Shown one piece after another: positions 47,527-57,314 of a stretch of DNA of 64,000 nucleotides (the first letter of the stretch is position 1; every line of letters starts with the position of its first letter). The notes under the pieces are model-generated. The model had not been told where the DNA came from. It did no database searches and saw only the letters and a program-made list of their open reading frames with translations. The position numbers were made by a program, and so were the translations under genes. The DNA is from JAPOUP01 sp026708635 (GTDB lineage: Bacteria; Pseudomonadota; Alphaproteobacteria; Rhodobacterales; Rhodobacteraceae), in NCBI GenBank assembly GCA_965200115.1, contig OZ241336.1, positions 1,736,001 through 1,800,000 of the forward strand. Reading direction: 5' to 3'.

Positions 47527-48897
47527 TCAGTAGCTGAACCTTTCGTAAATACGGCTTATGTCCCCCTGCCATTCGCCATTGTAGAGATCGAGCAGTTCAT
47601 CGGCCGGTGTCTTGCCAAGCTCCAGGCTCTCCTCAAGCGCGTGAAGAAAGTGGCGTTCGTCCGGAACCATTCCGCCCAGGCCCGAACGGGCGCGCGACCG
47701 GAGCCCGGCCTTTGAGATCGCGACCACCTCGGCCGAGAGATTGGCCATATTAAGATCCCCGACCTGCGCCCGTAATCCGTCAGCGGCTGCGGCCATGCGT
47801 AGCGCTTCGCGCGTTTCCTGATCCCAGCGCTTCACCAGATCCCATGCGGCGTCGAGGGAAGTCCGGTCATAGATCAAACCCACCCAGAAGGCGGGCAGAG
47901 CGCAGAGCCGTCGCCACGGCCCCCCGTCGGCCCCCCGCATTTCGATGAATCTCTTCACGCGCGCCTCGGGAAACAAAGTGGTCAGATGGTCGGCCCAGTC
48001 CGCGAGCGTCGGTATCTCTCCCGGTAAAGCCGGTAATGTGCCGCTCAGGAATTGCCTGAAAGACTGGCCAAGGGCATTTAAATACCGCCCGTCGCGGAAC
48101 ACGAAATACATCGGTACGTCGAGCGCGTAGCGCACCCACCTCTCGAAACCGAACCCGTCCTCGAAGACAAATTCGGGAATGCCCGTGCGGTCAGCGTCGA
48201 GATCGCGCCAGATCCGGCTACGCCAGCTTCCGTAACCGGTTGGTCTACCCTCGAAGAAAGGCGAATTCGCGAAGAGAGCGGTGGCGACAGGTTGCAGCGA
48301 CAGCGCTACGCGTAGCTTTTTCACCATATCCGCTTCGGACGAGAAGTCGAGATTCACCTGCACTGTGCAGGTTCTATACATCATTTGTTTGCCATGTGTC
48401 CCGACGCGGTCCATGTATTCCGTCATCAGCCTGTATCTCCCCTTTGGCATCAATGGCATTTGCTCGTGGGACCATTCAGGGGCCGCTCCGAGTCCGATGA
48501 AACGTGCGCCGATCTCATTGGCGACTTCCCGGACTTCCCGCAGATGTACGTTCACTTCGTCGCAGGTCTGGTGAATTGTTTCCAAAGGGGCGCCAGACAG
48601 TTCGAGCTGCCCGCCCGGTTCCAGACTGACATTGGCGTCGTTTTTCGTCAGACCGATGATGTTTTCTCCCTCGTATAGCGGTGACCATCCAAATCGGTGA
48701 CGGAGGCCTTCAAGAACCGCGCGAATGGAGCAGGGGCCATCATAGGGCAGGGGAAGGCGTGTTTTGGCGCAATAGCCGAATTTCTCGTGCTCGGTGCCTA
48801 TGCGCCACTCGTCGGGCGGTTTGCAGCCGTCGGCGATGTAAGTGACAAGCTGCTCGTATGTTTCGACCGGGGTACCTCCCGTCTGCGGAATTGACAT
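47527..48897 (-). CDS. gshA: Glutamate-cysteine ligase (plant/alphaproteobacterial type)
   Basis: 456 residues. Blocks EWRIGTEHEKFGYC, NVSLEPGGQLELSGAP, YMDRVGTHGKQMMYRTCTVQVNLDFSSE and IEMRGADGGPWRRLCALPAFWVGL identify the GCS2-like family found in plants and alphaproteobacteria. It joins glutamate and cysteine in the first step of glutathione synthesis. ATG 48897 is used; a TTG lies upstream at 48915. In related genomes rsmE and ubiA normally lie next to it; here they are about 9.8 kb away across an island. Confidence 0.94.
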   Translation of the reverse strand: MSIPQTGGTPVETYEQLVTYIADGCKPPDEWRIGTEHEKFGYCAKTRLPLPYDGPCSIRAVLEGLRHRFGWSPLYEGENIIGLTKNDANVSLEPGGQLELSGAPLETIHQTCDEVNVHLREVREVANEIGARFIGLGAAPEWSHEQMPLMPKGRYRLMTEYMDRVGTHGKQMMYRTCTVQVNLDFSSEADMVKKLRVALSLQPVATALFANSPFFEGRPTGYGSWRSRIWRDLDADRTGIPEFVFEDGFGFERWVRYALDVPMYFVFRDGRYLNALGQSFRQFLSGTLPALPGEIPTLADWADHLTTLFPEARVKRFIEMRGADGGPWRRLCALPAFWVGLIYDRTSLDAAWDLVKRWDQETREALRMAAAADGLRAQVGDLNMANLSAEVVAISKAGLRSRARSGLGGMVPDERHFLHALEESLELGKTPADELLDLYNGEWQGDISRIYERFSY

Positions 48898-49064
48898 TGA
48901 AGCGCGACCTTGCAAAAAACGTTTTCGTAATGGAACTTAGCTTCCGTTCGGGCGATGTCAACGTCTTTAGCGGATAGCGGTCATCGGGTTCCCGCGAACG
49001 GTCCGGTCGCCATACAGGAAATCATGCGTCGAGAGGCGTCTTTCAGCGCCCAATCCCCAACGCC

Positions 49065-49448
49065 TCACTCGGAGTGCCGCGTGGCAATGAGCGCCTCCGC
49101 GGGTTCCGGGCCACCCGCGTCCGCACTCTCCGTGGACTTCCGGAAAACGGTGACATCGACGATGCGCGAAACACAGACTCTGTTAACCGGCTCCATCGCA
49201 CCCCCATTGACCCTAAAATAGTGTAGGTTCCGCGCATCGTCGTCCAGCACGTCCTCCATCGACTCCGCCAGTGTTTGCTCCGGCCACAGAATGGCAACTA
49301 GCGCGCCCGCAAAGACGTCTCGCGGAAGAGCGCATATTAGGTAGTCGTAGCCTGCTTCCAGTGTCCGGTTAGAGCGGTAATGCCCACTCGCGATTTCTTC
49401 CTCTATCCATGTCAGGGCAGCAGGAAGCGTATCTTTCGGTTCCTTCAC
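49065..49448 (-). CDS. Hypothetical protein
   Basis: 127 residues, acidic and soluble, from a GTG start with GGGAAG upstream. I do not recognise the family. Visible: TLPAALTWIEEEIASGHY at the N-terminus, YDYLICALPRDVFAGALVAILWPEQTL, FRVNGGAMEPVNRVCVSRIVDVTVFR. It lies at the left end of the island between gshA and rsmE, same strand as hsdM. Confidence 0.5.
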   Translation of the reverse strand: MKEPKDTLPAALTWIEEEIASGHYRSNRTLEAGYDYLICALPRDVFAGALVAILWPEQTLAESMEDVLDDDARNLHYFRVNGGAMEPVNRVCVSRIVDVTVFRKSTESADAGGPEPAEALIATRHSE

Positions 49449-49498
49449 AACTTCCCGAAACTATCGGCCTATCGCCATTTCACGCCACGGATCGCTCA

Positions 49499-49880
49499 TT
49501 AGCAAAGTAGGGTCGGCGTGGCGAAACCCGTGCAGTCAAGGATGTCTTGAACCTTCGCCATTTGCATCCGGGCATACTGGACGCAGTGCACGTCCAAATC
49601 CCCGACCCGCGCCATTTCCGCGACGAAATCCCGAACCTTCATGTCTCCCAACTCGTCCATGTTCATCAGTCCGGCAACTTGCGCCGTCTCCCGTTCGAGA
49701 ACCACGCGCATGTCGTAGACAATTCCGATCTCTACATTCTTGCCACCCTTCATTTCCAGTACCATGCTTTGCAGGTCATCGTGACCCAGCATGTCAAGAA
49801 AGGGGGACCGTCAACGCCTTCGCCGCTTCCTTTCTTGGCAGTGACAATCCCGTCAACCTGTTCCTCCCAAGTGATGTTGT
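49499..49880 (-). pseudogene. Frameshifted hypothetical gene
   Basis: The last 97 codons (49499-49792) read MLGHDDLQSMVLEMKGG...VEIGIVYDMRVVLERETAQVA and end in a stop. Directly upstream, in the +1-shifted frame, the sequence encodes ITWEEQVDGIVTAKKG and GVDGPPFL, which would join smoothly to DMLGHDDL. A single indel near 49795-49800 therefore appears to split one gene, and a further stop lies at about 49885. Family unknown. A short functional protein from the ATG at 49792 cannot be excluded. Confidence 0.45.
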
Positions 49881-50332
49881 GTCTTCATTGGTCGCGAGCC
49901 CCTTTGAGATTTTGCTGCACTACTTGTAGCTCGAATTACACCCGATCCACCTGTCCGAAGCGGTCTTGACGCCGGATGCGTGCAACGCGCTTTGCCGCGT
50001 GAATGGTACTGTCGATTCCGATTTACCTGCGGTCCAGATGTTGCGTGGTCTCAATCGTGGTCGCGCACCCAAAGAAAGGGGATCAAACACCAGACCGCCG
50101 ACATTGGAACTGGCGGAAATTACGTGATCGAGAAGTTCGACCGGTTTTGATGTGCTGTTTCACAGGTTCCCTTCATAACGGGAGAGGCAGCGAGAATACG
50201 TCGCAATGGCAGATGCTCGATGAACAGAGTGAAGAATGCACCGCATTCGCCTTCTTGACGGTGCCGTCCTAGAGGCAGGTTGGCTTGCGGGAGGCTGCGG
50301 TTCAAGTCCGCAGCAGGTACGCATGTCGGTAA
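49881..50332. other. Gap downstream of hsdM
   Basis: Lower GC than the core genome, no recognised gene. The segment 50290-50325 contains a T-arm-like GCGG-TTCAAGT-CCGC stem-loop but no complete tRNA. Confidence 0.35.
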
Positions 50333-51949
50333 TCAGGATGGCGGCAACGGAGACAGTCCGAGTTCCTTGAGAAACTTGTTGTGGTTCGTCGTTGATTCTC
50401 GAATCTGCTCCTCAATCGCGACCAACTCTTGATGCGTTGCCGACATGTCGATCACGACTTCGGCCTCAGCCGTGCTGACATAGCGAGTGATGTTAAGGTT
50501 GAATTCGTTGGCCTCAATTTCGTCCATCGCCACACGTCTGGCATACCGCTCGATTCGTTCCGGGCGCTCCCGGTAGGTGTCAATGATCTTCTTGATGTGT
50601 TCGTCGGAAAGGGAGTTCTGCCGTTTGCCCTTCTCGAAATGCTCGGACGCGTTGATGAATAGGACGTCGTCCGGCTTCTTGCACCTCTTCAGGACAAGGA
50701 TGCAGACCGGGATGCCGGTCGAGTAGAACAGGTTCGCCGGCAGGCCGATGACGGTGTCGACGTGCCCGTCGCCGAGGAGCCTGCGGCGGATCCTCTCCTC
50801 GGCGCCGCCTCGGAACAGGACGCCATGCGGCACGATGATCGCCATCACGCCGTCGTCCTTGAGGTAGTGGAAGCCGTGCAGCAGGAACGCGAAATCAGCC
50901 GCCGACTTCGGCGCCAGCCCGTGGTTCTGGAAGCGTACGTCCTCGGCTGCGGCCTCGTTGGGGTCCCAGCGGTAGCTGAACGGCGGGTTGGCCACCACCG
51001 CGTCGAACTGCGGCTTCCTCGCCGGGTTCGTCTCGCGGAGCATGTCCCATTCGTTGGCAAGGGTGTCGCCGTGGTGGATTTCGAACTCCGTGTCCTTCAC
51101 TCCGTGAAGCAGCATGTTCATCCGCGCGAGGTTGTAGGTCGTGACGTTCTTCTCCTGCCCGCAGATCCTGCCTATGCCGTGCGGCCCCATGCGATTGCGC
51201 ACATTAAGTAGGAGAGAGCCCGAGCCGCAGGCGAAGTCCAGCACGCTCCCAAGGCGCTTGCGCCTGCCTGTCTTAGGCTCTTGGCAGTCGAGCGTGACGA
51301 TCGCGGAGAGGATGCCCGATATCCGCTGAGGCGTGTAGAACTCGCCGGCCTTCTTGCCGGATCCCGCGGCGAACTGGCCGATTAGGTACTCGTAGGCATC
51401 TCCCAAAGTGTCGCTGTCCGTCGAGAACGCCGCCAGGCCCCCGGCGATCTTCGTGATGATCGTGCAAAGCTGCGCGTTCCGGTCCACGTAGGTCTTGCCG
51501 AGCTTTTCCGAGCCGAGGTTGATTTCAGAGAAGAGCCCGGAAAACGCGCTCTGGAAGGATTCGTTCTCGATGTACCTGAAACCTGCCTGCAGCGTGTCAA
51601 GCAGCTCCCCGTGCCGGGTGCGAGCCATTTCGGCAATGCCTGTCCAGAGATGCTCGGGGCGGATTACGTAGTGCGCCTTGAGCCGCATCTGCTGCTCGAA
51701 CGCCGGAACGTCGCCGGGATTCCGGTCGTACCAGACAGACAGGGGCGACCGGCCTCCGTCGCCGCCCGTGCACGGATAGTCGCGCCCAAGCTCCTTCCTC
51801 GCGGCTAGCTCGTAGTTGTCCGAGAGGTAGCGGAGAAAAAGGAACGCAAGCATGTAGTCGCGGAAGTCGTCCGCGTTCATCGCACCACGGAGCTGGTCCG
51901 CGATATCCCATAGCGTCTTGCCGAGCTGTTTCTGCTGGTTCTCGGTCAT
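50333..51949 (-). CDS. hsdM: Type I restriction-modification methyltransferase subunit HsdM
   Basis: 538 residues. An HsdM_N bundle (QLRGAMNADDFRDYMLAFLFLRYLSD) is followed by the N6-adenine methyltransferase domain with SAM motif VLDFACGSGSLLL (236-248) and catalytic NPPF (321-324); GEFYTPQRIS precedes it as usual. With HsdS it methylates adenines in the recognition sequence. Last gene of the operon, 3 bp after the anticodon-nuclease-like gene. All key residues seem intact. Confidence 0.95.
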   Translation of the reverse strand: MTENQQKQLGKTLWDIADQLRGAMNADDFRDYMLAFLFLRYLSDNYELAARKELGRDYPCTGGDGGRSPLSVWYDRNPGDVPAFEQQMRLKAHYVIRPEHLWTGIAEMARTRHGELLDTLQAGFRYIENESFQSAFSGLFSEINLGSEKLGKTYVDRNAQLCTIITKIAGGLAAFSTDSDTLGDAYEYLIGQFAAGSGKKAGEFYTPQRISGILSAIVTLDCQEPKTGRRKRLGSVLDFACGSGSLLLNVRNRMGPHGIGRICGQEKNVTTYNLARMNMLLHGVKDTEFEIHHGDTLANEWDMLRETNPARKPQFDAVVANPPFSYRWDPNEAAAEDVRFQNHGLAPKSAADFAFLLHGFHYLKDDGVMAIIVPHGVLFRGGAEERIRRRLLGDGHVDTVIGLPANLFYSTGIPVCILVLKRCKKPDDVLFINASEHFEKGKRQNSLSDEHIKKIIDTYRERPERIERYARRVAMDEIEANEFNLNITRYVSTAEAEVVIDMSATHQELVAIEEQIRESTTNHNKFLKELGLSPLPPS

Positions 51950-51952
51950 GGG

Positions 51953-53032
51953 TCAGCCGGCATGGGTAACGAACTTGTAGCGCGCGTTCAGCTTCTCGAG
52001 AATCTCGTCAAACAGTGCCAAGTTGTCCGGTGCGAGAAGATCGGATTCATAACGGTAGACATTCCTGTGGGCGAGCACGTTCACGATTCGGGCGATTTCC
52101 TCCGCATCCTGAAAACCAATGCGTTCAAGCGCATGGCCGATCCTGCCGACACCGAGGAACGATGACACGCTTTCCAGAACTTGGCGGAGAAGGGCCAAGT
52201 GGTGCGCACGGACATCGTCTTGATCCCGGGCATGCTCGAGCATTTGAAGGACTCGCAGGTGATAGAGGAACACGTCGCTCCTATGGGTCTCCAGCAGAAC
52301 TTCGCCATGCTTGTCGCTCAGGATGCTCGCCTTTGTCCTCGGCCAGAACTTGTCGCATTTCTCGCCCTTCTTCAACCAGTCGAACAGGATGGAGAACAGC
52401 CCGACATGATGGGTGGCAATGATGATCTTCCGTTCGCCGAAGTGCTCCTCGATCAGTTCGTGCAGCATCGATGCGGTCACGAAGATGCTGTGGTCGTCGA
52501 GGCTTGAGACCGGATCGTCGATGAATACGTGCCGGCTCTGCTCATCCGCCCAGCCTTCCACTTCCATCATCGCGAGGAAGAAGCACCAGACGAACACCCG
52601 TTCTTCGCCGCGAGAGATCTTCATCGGGGGAACCTCCCCGGGCTGCCTGCCCATGGGGAAGAACGAGATCGACTCGATCCCCTGTTCCGCATCCTGATGC
52701 ATCGAGAAGCGAAAGTCGAAGCCGGGCCTGTACGCTTTCAGTTTTGCATGGATGGCGTCCTCGTTCAGGGCGGCGTGCAGCCTGCTGAGCCTGCTTGGCA
52801 GCACGGAAAGCCGGATGTCCGCCCCATCGTGTTCGATGTCATTGTTCCAAACGAATAGATCCTCGCTGTATGCGTTGTAGTAGATTCCCGCGTGCGAACC
52901 GTCCTCTAGCCTAGTCACGTCCTTGTACGCAACCGAGAGTCGGGTCTTCCCCACGGCATTGAACCCGTAGATCAGCTGGATTTTGCAAGGATCATCATGC
53001 AGATAGGATGCAATGTCTTCGAGGGTTGTCAT
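51953..53032 (-). CDS. PrrC/RloC-like AAA ATPase, putative anticodon nuclease
   Basis: 359 residues. ABC-type ATPase part: Walker A GFNAVGKT (23-30), YYNAYSEDLFVWNND (51-65), signature ISRGEE (139-144), Walker B VFIDDPVSSLD (169-179) and H-loop ATHH. The C-terminal part carries LLRQVLESVSSFLG and NVLAHRN; R283, E287 and H322 reproduce the Arg-x3-Glu...His spacing of the PrrC catalytic triad (R320, E324, H356 in E. coli PrrC). PrrC stays silent inside a type I R-M complex and cuts a tRNA anticodon when a phage inhibits restriction. It overlaps hsdS by 4 bp. The target tRNA is unknown. Confidence 0.75.
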   Translation of the reverse strand: MTTLEDIASYLHDDPCKIQLIYGFNAVGKTRLSVAYKDVTRLEDGSHAGIYYNAYSEDLFVWNNDIEHDGADIRLSVLPSRLSRLHAALNEDAIHAKLKAYRPGFDFRFSMHQDAEQGIESISFFPMGRQPGEVPPMKISRGEERVFVWCFFLAMMEVEGWADEQSRHVFIDDPVSSLDDHSIFVTASMLHELIEEHFGERKIIIATHHVGLFSILFDWLKKGEKCDKFWPRTKASILSDKHGEVLLETHRSDVFLYHLRVLQMLEHARDQDDVRAHHLALLRQVLESVSSFLGVGRIGHALERIGFQDAEEIARIVNVLAHRNVYRYESDLLAPDNLALFDEILEKLNARYKFVTHAG

Positions 53033-54282
53033 GTCGCCTCAAGATCAGGAAAGAGCTGCTGCAGCAAGCCCTTCTTGTGCGCTCGGAGGACATCGAGGCA
53101 ACTGGCCTGTGCATTGATCCGGACGTCCAGAGTGGAGAGGCAGTTGGCGATCTTCCGTTGCTCAGCGCGCTGCGGGTAAGCCAACCAAACTTGCGATAAC
53201 TGTTTCGGGTAAAGGTGTGCGATCGTATCGCCTTGAGCCATGCGAGCGATCTCGTAGCGAAGTGGGCTATTCAACAGGTAGCTGAAGAACGGGCCATGCA
53301 AGTCTGAGCGCAGAACATTCAGATCGCTTCCCAGTGCTACACCTTCTGGCAAGACGCAAGAAGCCCGTGCAATGTCGATTCGAGTCTCTCCAGACGCGGG
53401 AACAATAACATCTTCAGCCAAGCTAAGCATGAGATCGGTTTGTGGCAGGTCTGTGCGGGACACCACCTTATGAATCACTTCGCCGTAGTGTGTGTAAAGT
53501 TCCGCATATCTGATGCATGGAATCGATCCGTCCTTCGCGATGTCTGTTTTCGAGACACCCTTTCCCTTACTCATGCTCGCGAAATTTCCGACTTGATTAT
53601 ATGTCCAATCGCCAGCGCGCTGGAACTCCGGAAACCGCAGCATCGGCACGGTTTCCCCAGGCCGCGGAAAGAGCTGCTGCATCAGCCCCTGCTTGTGCCG
53701 CCGCAGCGCTTCGAGCTTCCGGCCCTCCACCGCGATCAGGTCGTCCAGAGAGCCAAGGCAGTCGGCAATCTTCCGTTGCTCGTCTACATCGGGCAGCGTC
53801 AATCGCAGTTGTGCCACATCACGATAGTAAATTCGAATGCGGACGCTTCCGTCACCAGCTCCCTTTACGAAAGCATCCCATTTTCTAGACTTGCGAAAAA
53901 TGTCGAAGTATTCTGGCAGGAGTGCCGTTGGCGTTGACCGCTCAAGGCAGCGAAACACGACATAATCCGGACTCACGAGAACATCGTCTTCTCCGCGCCA
54001 TCGTGCGATGGAGCCGATGTTCAGGCGCATCGGATTGTAGGCGAACCAGTCTTTCCGGACGAGCTTGTACCGGGAGACATCGGTAGCGACCAATCGCTCC
54101 TCCATCGGAACGATGCCATTGACTTTCTTGACGCCCATCACTTTTTCTGAAGATAGCCTGCTGCAATTCCTCGCAGTGGCTTCTTCTGTCAAATCTCCGA
54201 TCCGAACTTCATGCAACGGCTGCCCCACAAACTCCGGAAACCGCAGCTTCGGCACAAGGTGAGACGGCTTTTCCACGGTCAT
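53029..54282 (-). CDS. hsdS: Type I restriction-modification specificity subunit HsdS
   Basis: 417 residues in two repeats. Each has a target-recognition domain starting at VPKLRFPEF or VPMLRFPEF and ending in a conserved helix: DEQRKIADCLGSLDDLI with KQGLMQQLFP in the first, AEQRKIANCLSTLDVRI with KKGLLQQLFP in the second. The two variable domains define the two halves of a split recognition site. Overlaps hsdR and the ATPase gene by 4 bp each, so the operon is tightly coupled. Confidence 0.94.
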   Translation of the reverse strand: MTVEKPSHLVPKLRFPEFVGQPLHEVRIGDLTEEATARNCSRLSSEKVMGVKKVNGIVPMEERLVATDVSRYKLVRKDWFAYNPMRLNIGSIARWRGEDDVLVSPDYVVFRCLERSTPTALLPEYFDIFRKSRKWDAFVKGAGDGSVRIRIYYRDVAQLRLTLPDVDEQRKIADCLGSLDDLIAVEGRKLEALRRHKQGLMQQLFPRPGETVPMLRFPEFQRAGDWTYNQVGNFASMSKGKGVSKTDIAKDGSIPCIRYAELYTHYGEVIHKVVSRTDLPQTDLMLSLAEDVIVPASGETRIDIARASCVLPEGVALGSDLNVLRSDLHGPFFSYLLNSPLRYEIARMAQGDTIAHLYPKQLSQVWLAYPQRAEQRKIANCLSTLDVRINAQASCLDVLRAHKKGLLQQLFPDLEAT

Positions 54283-57200
54283 CTCGAATCTCCCCGCTCG
54301 TAGGCGTCGAGACCCGAGATGTCCCGGCCGTGGGCCCGCTTGTTCAGGAGCGGGACGAGCTTGGCCATGAGTGCGAGCTCCCTCTCACGACGTTCGCGCC
54401 AGCCCAGTTCGAGCGGTTCCATCAGGTCTGTGAGTTGCTCGCCGTCAAAGATCATGCGCTGGAGGATCGCATCGACGAAAGCCGAGAGCGACTCGGTCGT
54501 CAGGCCGTGGTCCCGCGCGAGAGCATCGATCTCTTTCGCCTGCTTCTTGACCTTGAATTCTTCGTATTTTGCTTTTATCATCTCCTGATTGAAGCCCTCG
54601 CCTCCCTTCAACGAGTGGACGAATTCGGTGATTTCCTCTCGCTCGTCAAGGAATTTGGCATCGGAGCGGATCAGGCCGATGAGCTGCTCGCGGCTGACCT
54701 TCAGTTTCTTCGGATCCTGACCCAAATACCTTGCGATCAGCTTCATGATGTAGTCGTAGTCGATGAGGGCCGAGGCGAACAGGACGAACTCGAATTCAAG
54801 CTGGTCGACATCGGGGTTGGCGGGTTCGCCGTCTTTTCCTGGCTTGCCCCGCTGCTCCTTAAGGCGCCTAGCCGTTTCAATGTAGCGCCCGCGGAAGGCG
54901 CGGAGGTCGTCTGCGGGAAGGATCTGCTCGATCCGGTCCCGCTGTTCGTCGGTCAGATCCGTGTACTGGTTGAGCTGCGTCTTGAGCAGCTGGACCTCCT
55001 TGAACCGGTTGATGAACTGCGCGCGCGCCTCGTCGCCCTTGAGGTTGCTGACCTGATTGGGCGTGGCTTGGAGCTGCTGCGACTGGAGGAACTGGCCAAG
55101 ATCTTCGACGGCCTTTTCAAAATCGGCGATTACTGCGGGAGCCTTGTCAGCCAGCCAGATCTCGCGGGCACGCTCGGCTTGGATGCCGGAGAACAGAGCT
55201 ATGGCGGCGTCGACATTGTCCCGCTGCTGGCGGAAGTCGAGGATGTGGCCGTGCGGCTTGGTCGCGTTGAGAACGCGGTTGGTGCGGGAGAATGCCTGGA
55301 TCAAGCCGTGGTGCCTGAGCTTCTTGTCGACATAGAGCGTGTTGAGGAACTTTGCATCGAAGCCGGTCAGGAGCATGTCGACGACGATGGTGACGTCGAT
55401 CTTCTCCTCGCCCTTTCGCGGCAGGTCCCGGTTCGAAAACTGCTGGCTCTTTATTCGCTGCTGTATGTCCTGGTAGTAGAGATCGAAGTTGTTGAGGTCG
55501 TAGTTCGTGCCGTACCTCTGGTTGTAGTCTTCGATGATGGCCGTCAGCGCGGCCTTCCTGCCCTCGGGATCGTGCCGGTTGTCCTCCTTCTCCTGAGGCA
55601 GGTCCTCTTGGATCTGCCGGACGTCCTTGTTGCCTTCCGCGGGCGGCGAGAAGACGGCTGCGATCTTGAGAGGCACAAACTCCGGATCGTCGGCCTGACG
55701 CTCGGCTTGCAGCGCCTTGAAGACTAGCCAGTATTCGATGGCGTCGTTGATCGACGCGGTGGCCAGCAGCGCGTTGAAGCGTCGGTCTCCGGTCGCGGCA
55801 TCGTGTTTTTCGAGGATGGCCTCGGCGATCGCCCGCTTCGCGAGCGCCTGCCCGGGCCTGGGGGCGGAGTGTTCCTTGGGCTTGTAGTAGTCAACGTGGA
55901 AGCGGAGGACGTTACAATCCTCGATCGCATGGGTGATGGTGTAGGCGTGGATCTCCTGTTTGAAGAGGTCCTGCGTGGTTCGAAGCGTGGCGACGTCTGA
56001 CTCGATTTGCCTGACCGTCGCGTTGTCCTCGAAGATCGGGGTGCCGGTGAAGCCGAAGAGCTGTGAGTTCGGGAAGAACTCCTTGATGGCTCTGTGGTTC
56101 TCGCCGAACTGCGAGCGGTGACATTCGTCGAAGATGAAAACCATCCGCTTGTCCCGGAGGCGCTTGAGCCTCTGCTTGAACGTTGACTGTCCCCGAGCGC
56201 CGCTCTGCCTGTTGCGTTGGCCGTTCTCTTCGAGGGCGAGCCCAAGCTTCTGGATGGTTGTGACGATGACCTTGTCCGCGTAGTCGTCGGATTCGAGACG
56301 GCGGACGAGCGCCGCGGTGTTGGTGTTTTCCTCGACGCAGTTCTCCTGGAACCGGTTGAACTCCTCGCGGGTCTGGCGGTCGAGGTCCTTGCGGTCGACG
56401 ACGAAGAGGCACTTGTGGACGCTCTCGTTAGTCTTGAGGAGCGTCGAGGCCTTGAAGGAGGTGAGCGTCTTGCCCGAGCCGGTCGTGTGCCAGACGTAGC
56501 CGTTTCCGCAGTTCTGGTCGATGCAGTCGACAATGGCCTTGACCGCGTAGATCTGGTAGGGACGCATCATCAGGAGCTTCCGCTCGCTGGCAACAATAAC
56601 CATGTACTTGCTGATCATGTGGCCAAGCGTGCACTTGGCGAGGAAGTGGTCGGCGAAATCGTCGAGGTGCGTGATCTTCGCGTTGTCCCCGTCCGCGAAC
56701 TGGCAGACCGGAAGAAACTGCTCGTCCGCGTCAAATGCGAAATGCCGCGCATTGTTGTTGGCGAAGTACCACGTGTCGGTGCGGTTGCTGACAATGAAGA
56801 TCTGGACAAAGCAGAGAAGCGTCCGGGTGTAGCCGTTGCCGGGGTCGTTCTTGTAGTTGACGATCTGCTCCATTGCCCGCCTCGGGCTGATCCCGAGCGA
56901 CTTCAACTCGATCTGCGCGACAGGGACGCCGTTGATCAGGAGAATGACGTCGTAGCGGTGATGGCTGTAGTCAGTATTGATGCGAAGCTGGTTGACGACC
57001 TCGAAGTGGTTCTTGCACCAGTCCTTGATGTTGACGAGGGTGTAGTTGAGCGGCGTGCCGTCGTCGCGGGTGAACGATTCCATGTTGCGGAGGGAACGTG
57101 CCGCTTCATACACGTCGGGCGTGACGATCTCGTCCAAGAACCGCGCGAACTCGCCGTCCGTGAGCCTGACGCGGTTCAGGGCCTCGAACCTGTGCCTGAA

Positions 57201-57314
57201 GTTGGCTTCGAGCGCTGCCCGGTCGCGGATGTCGGGGCGATGCTCGTACTTGAGGTCCGTCAGCTTAGCGATCAGGTCCTCTTCAATCCTGCTTTCGGGC
57301 ATGGTCACCTGCAT
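54279..57314 (-). CDS. hsdR: Type I restriction endonuclease subunit HsdR
   Basis: About 1011 residues. The N-terminal PD-(D/E)xK nuclease: D in YDVILLINGVPVAQIELKS with IELK about 14 residues later. SF2 translocase: Walker A HTTGSGKT (near 280), FIFDECHRS (DECH, near 398), GFTGTP and the late motif VVDMLLTGFDAKFLNTLYVD with SRTNRV. It translocates DNA and cuts away from the site. The start is ATG 57314 preceded by GAGG; TTG 57320 and ATG 57302 are alternatives. First gene of the operon. Confidence 0.95.
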   Translation of the reverse strand: MQVTMPESRIEEDLIAKLTDLKYEHRPDIRDRAALEANFRHRFEALNRVRLTDGEFARFLDEIVTPDVYEAARSLRNMESFTRDDGTPLNYTLVNIKDWCKNHFEVVNQLRINTDYSHHRYDVILLINGVPVAQIELKSLGISPRRAMEQIVNYKNDPGNGYTRTLLCFVQIFIVSNRTDTWYFANNNARHFAFDADEQFLPVCQFADGDNAKITHLDDFADHFLAKCTLGHMISKYMVIVASERKLLMMRPYQIYAVKAIVDCIDQNCGNGYVWHTTGSGKTLTSFKASTLLKTNESVHKCLFVVDRKDLDRQTREEFNRFQENCVEENTNTAALVRRLESDDYADKVIVTTIQKLGLALEENGQRNRQSGARGQSTFKQRLKRLRDKRMVFIFDECHRSQFGENHRAIKEFFPNSQLFGFTGTPIFEDNATVRQIESDVATLRTTQDLFKQEIHAYTITHAIEDCNVLRFHVDYYKPKEHSAPRPGQALAKRAIAEAILEKHDAATGDRRFNALLATASINDAIEYWLVFKALQAERQADDPEFVPLKIAAVFSPPAEGNKDVRQIQEDLPQEKEDNRHDPEGRKAALTAIIEDYNQRYGTNYDLNNFDLYYQDIQQRIKSQQFSNRDLPRKGEEKIDVTIVVDMLLTGFDAKFLNTLYVDKKLRHHGLIQAFSRTNRVLNATKPHGHILDFRQQRDNVDAAIALFSGIQAERAREIWLADKAPAVIADFEKAVEDLGQFLQSQQLQATPNQVSNLKGDEARAQFINRFKEVQLLKTQLNQYTDLTDEQRDRIEQILPADDLRAFRGRYIETARRLKEQRGKPGKDGEPANPDVDQLEFEFVLFASALIDYDYIMKLIARYLGQDPKKLKVSREQLIGLIRSDAKFLDEREEITEFVHSLKGGEGFNQEMIKAKYEEFKVKKQAKEIDALARDHGLTTESLSAFVDAILQRMIFDGEQLTDLMEPLELGWRERRERELALMAKLVPLLNKRAHGRDISGLDAYERGDSR

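Noticed and set aside
50281..50325. tRNA-like T arm (TGCGG-TTCAAGT-CCGCA)
   Set aside because: No matching acceptor, D or anticodon arms upstream and no CCA in the right place; at most a chance stem-loop or an old tRNA scrap.
54330..55727. 465-residue plus-strand frame antisense to hsdR
   Set aside because: Repetitive Leu/Val/Glu/Arg-rich product with no known domain; it is the mirror of the hsdR codons, which carry all expected motifs. The 379-residue frame at 56217-57356 is rejected for the same reason.
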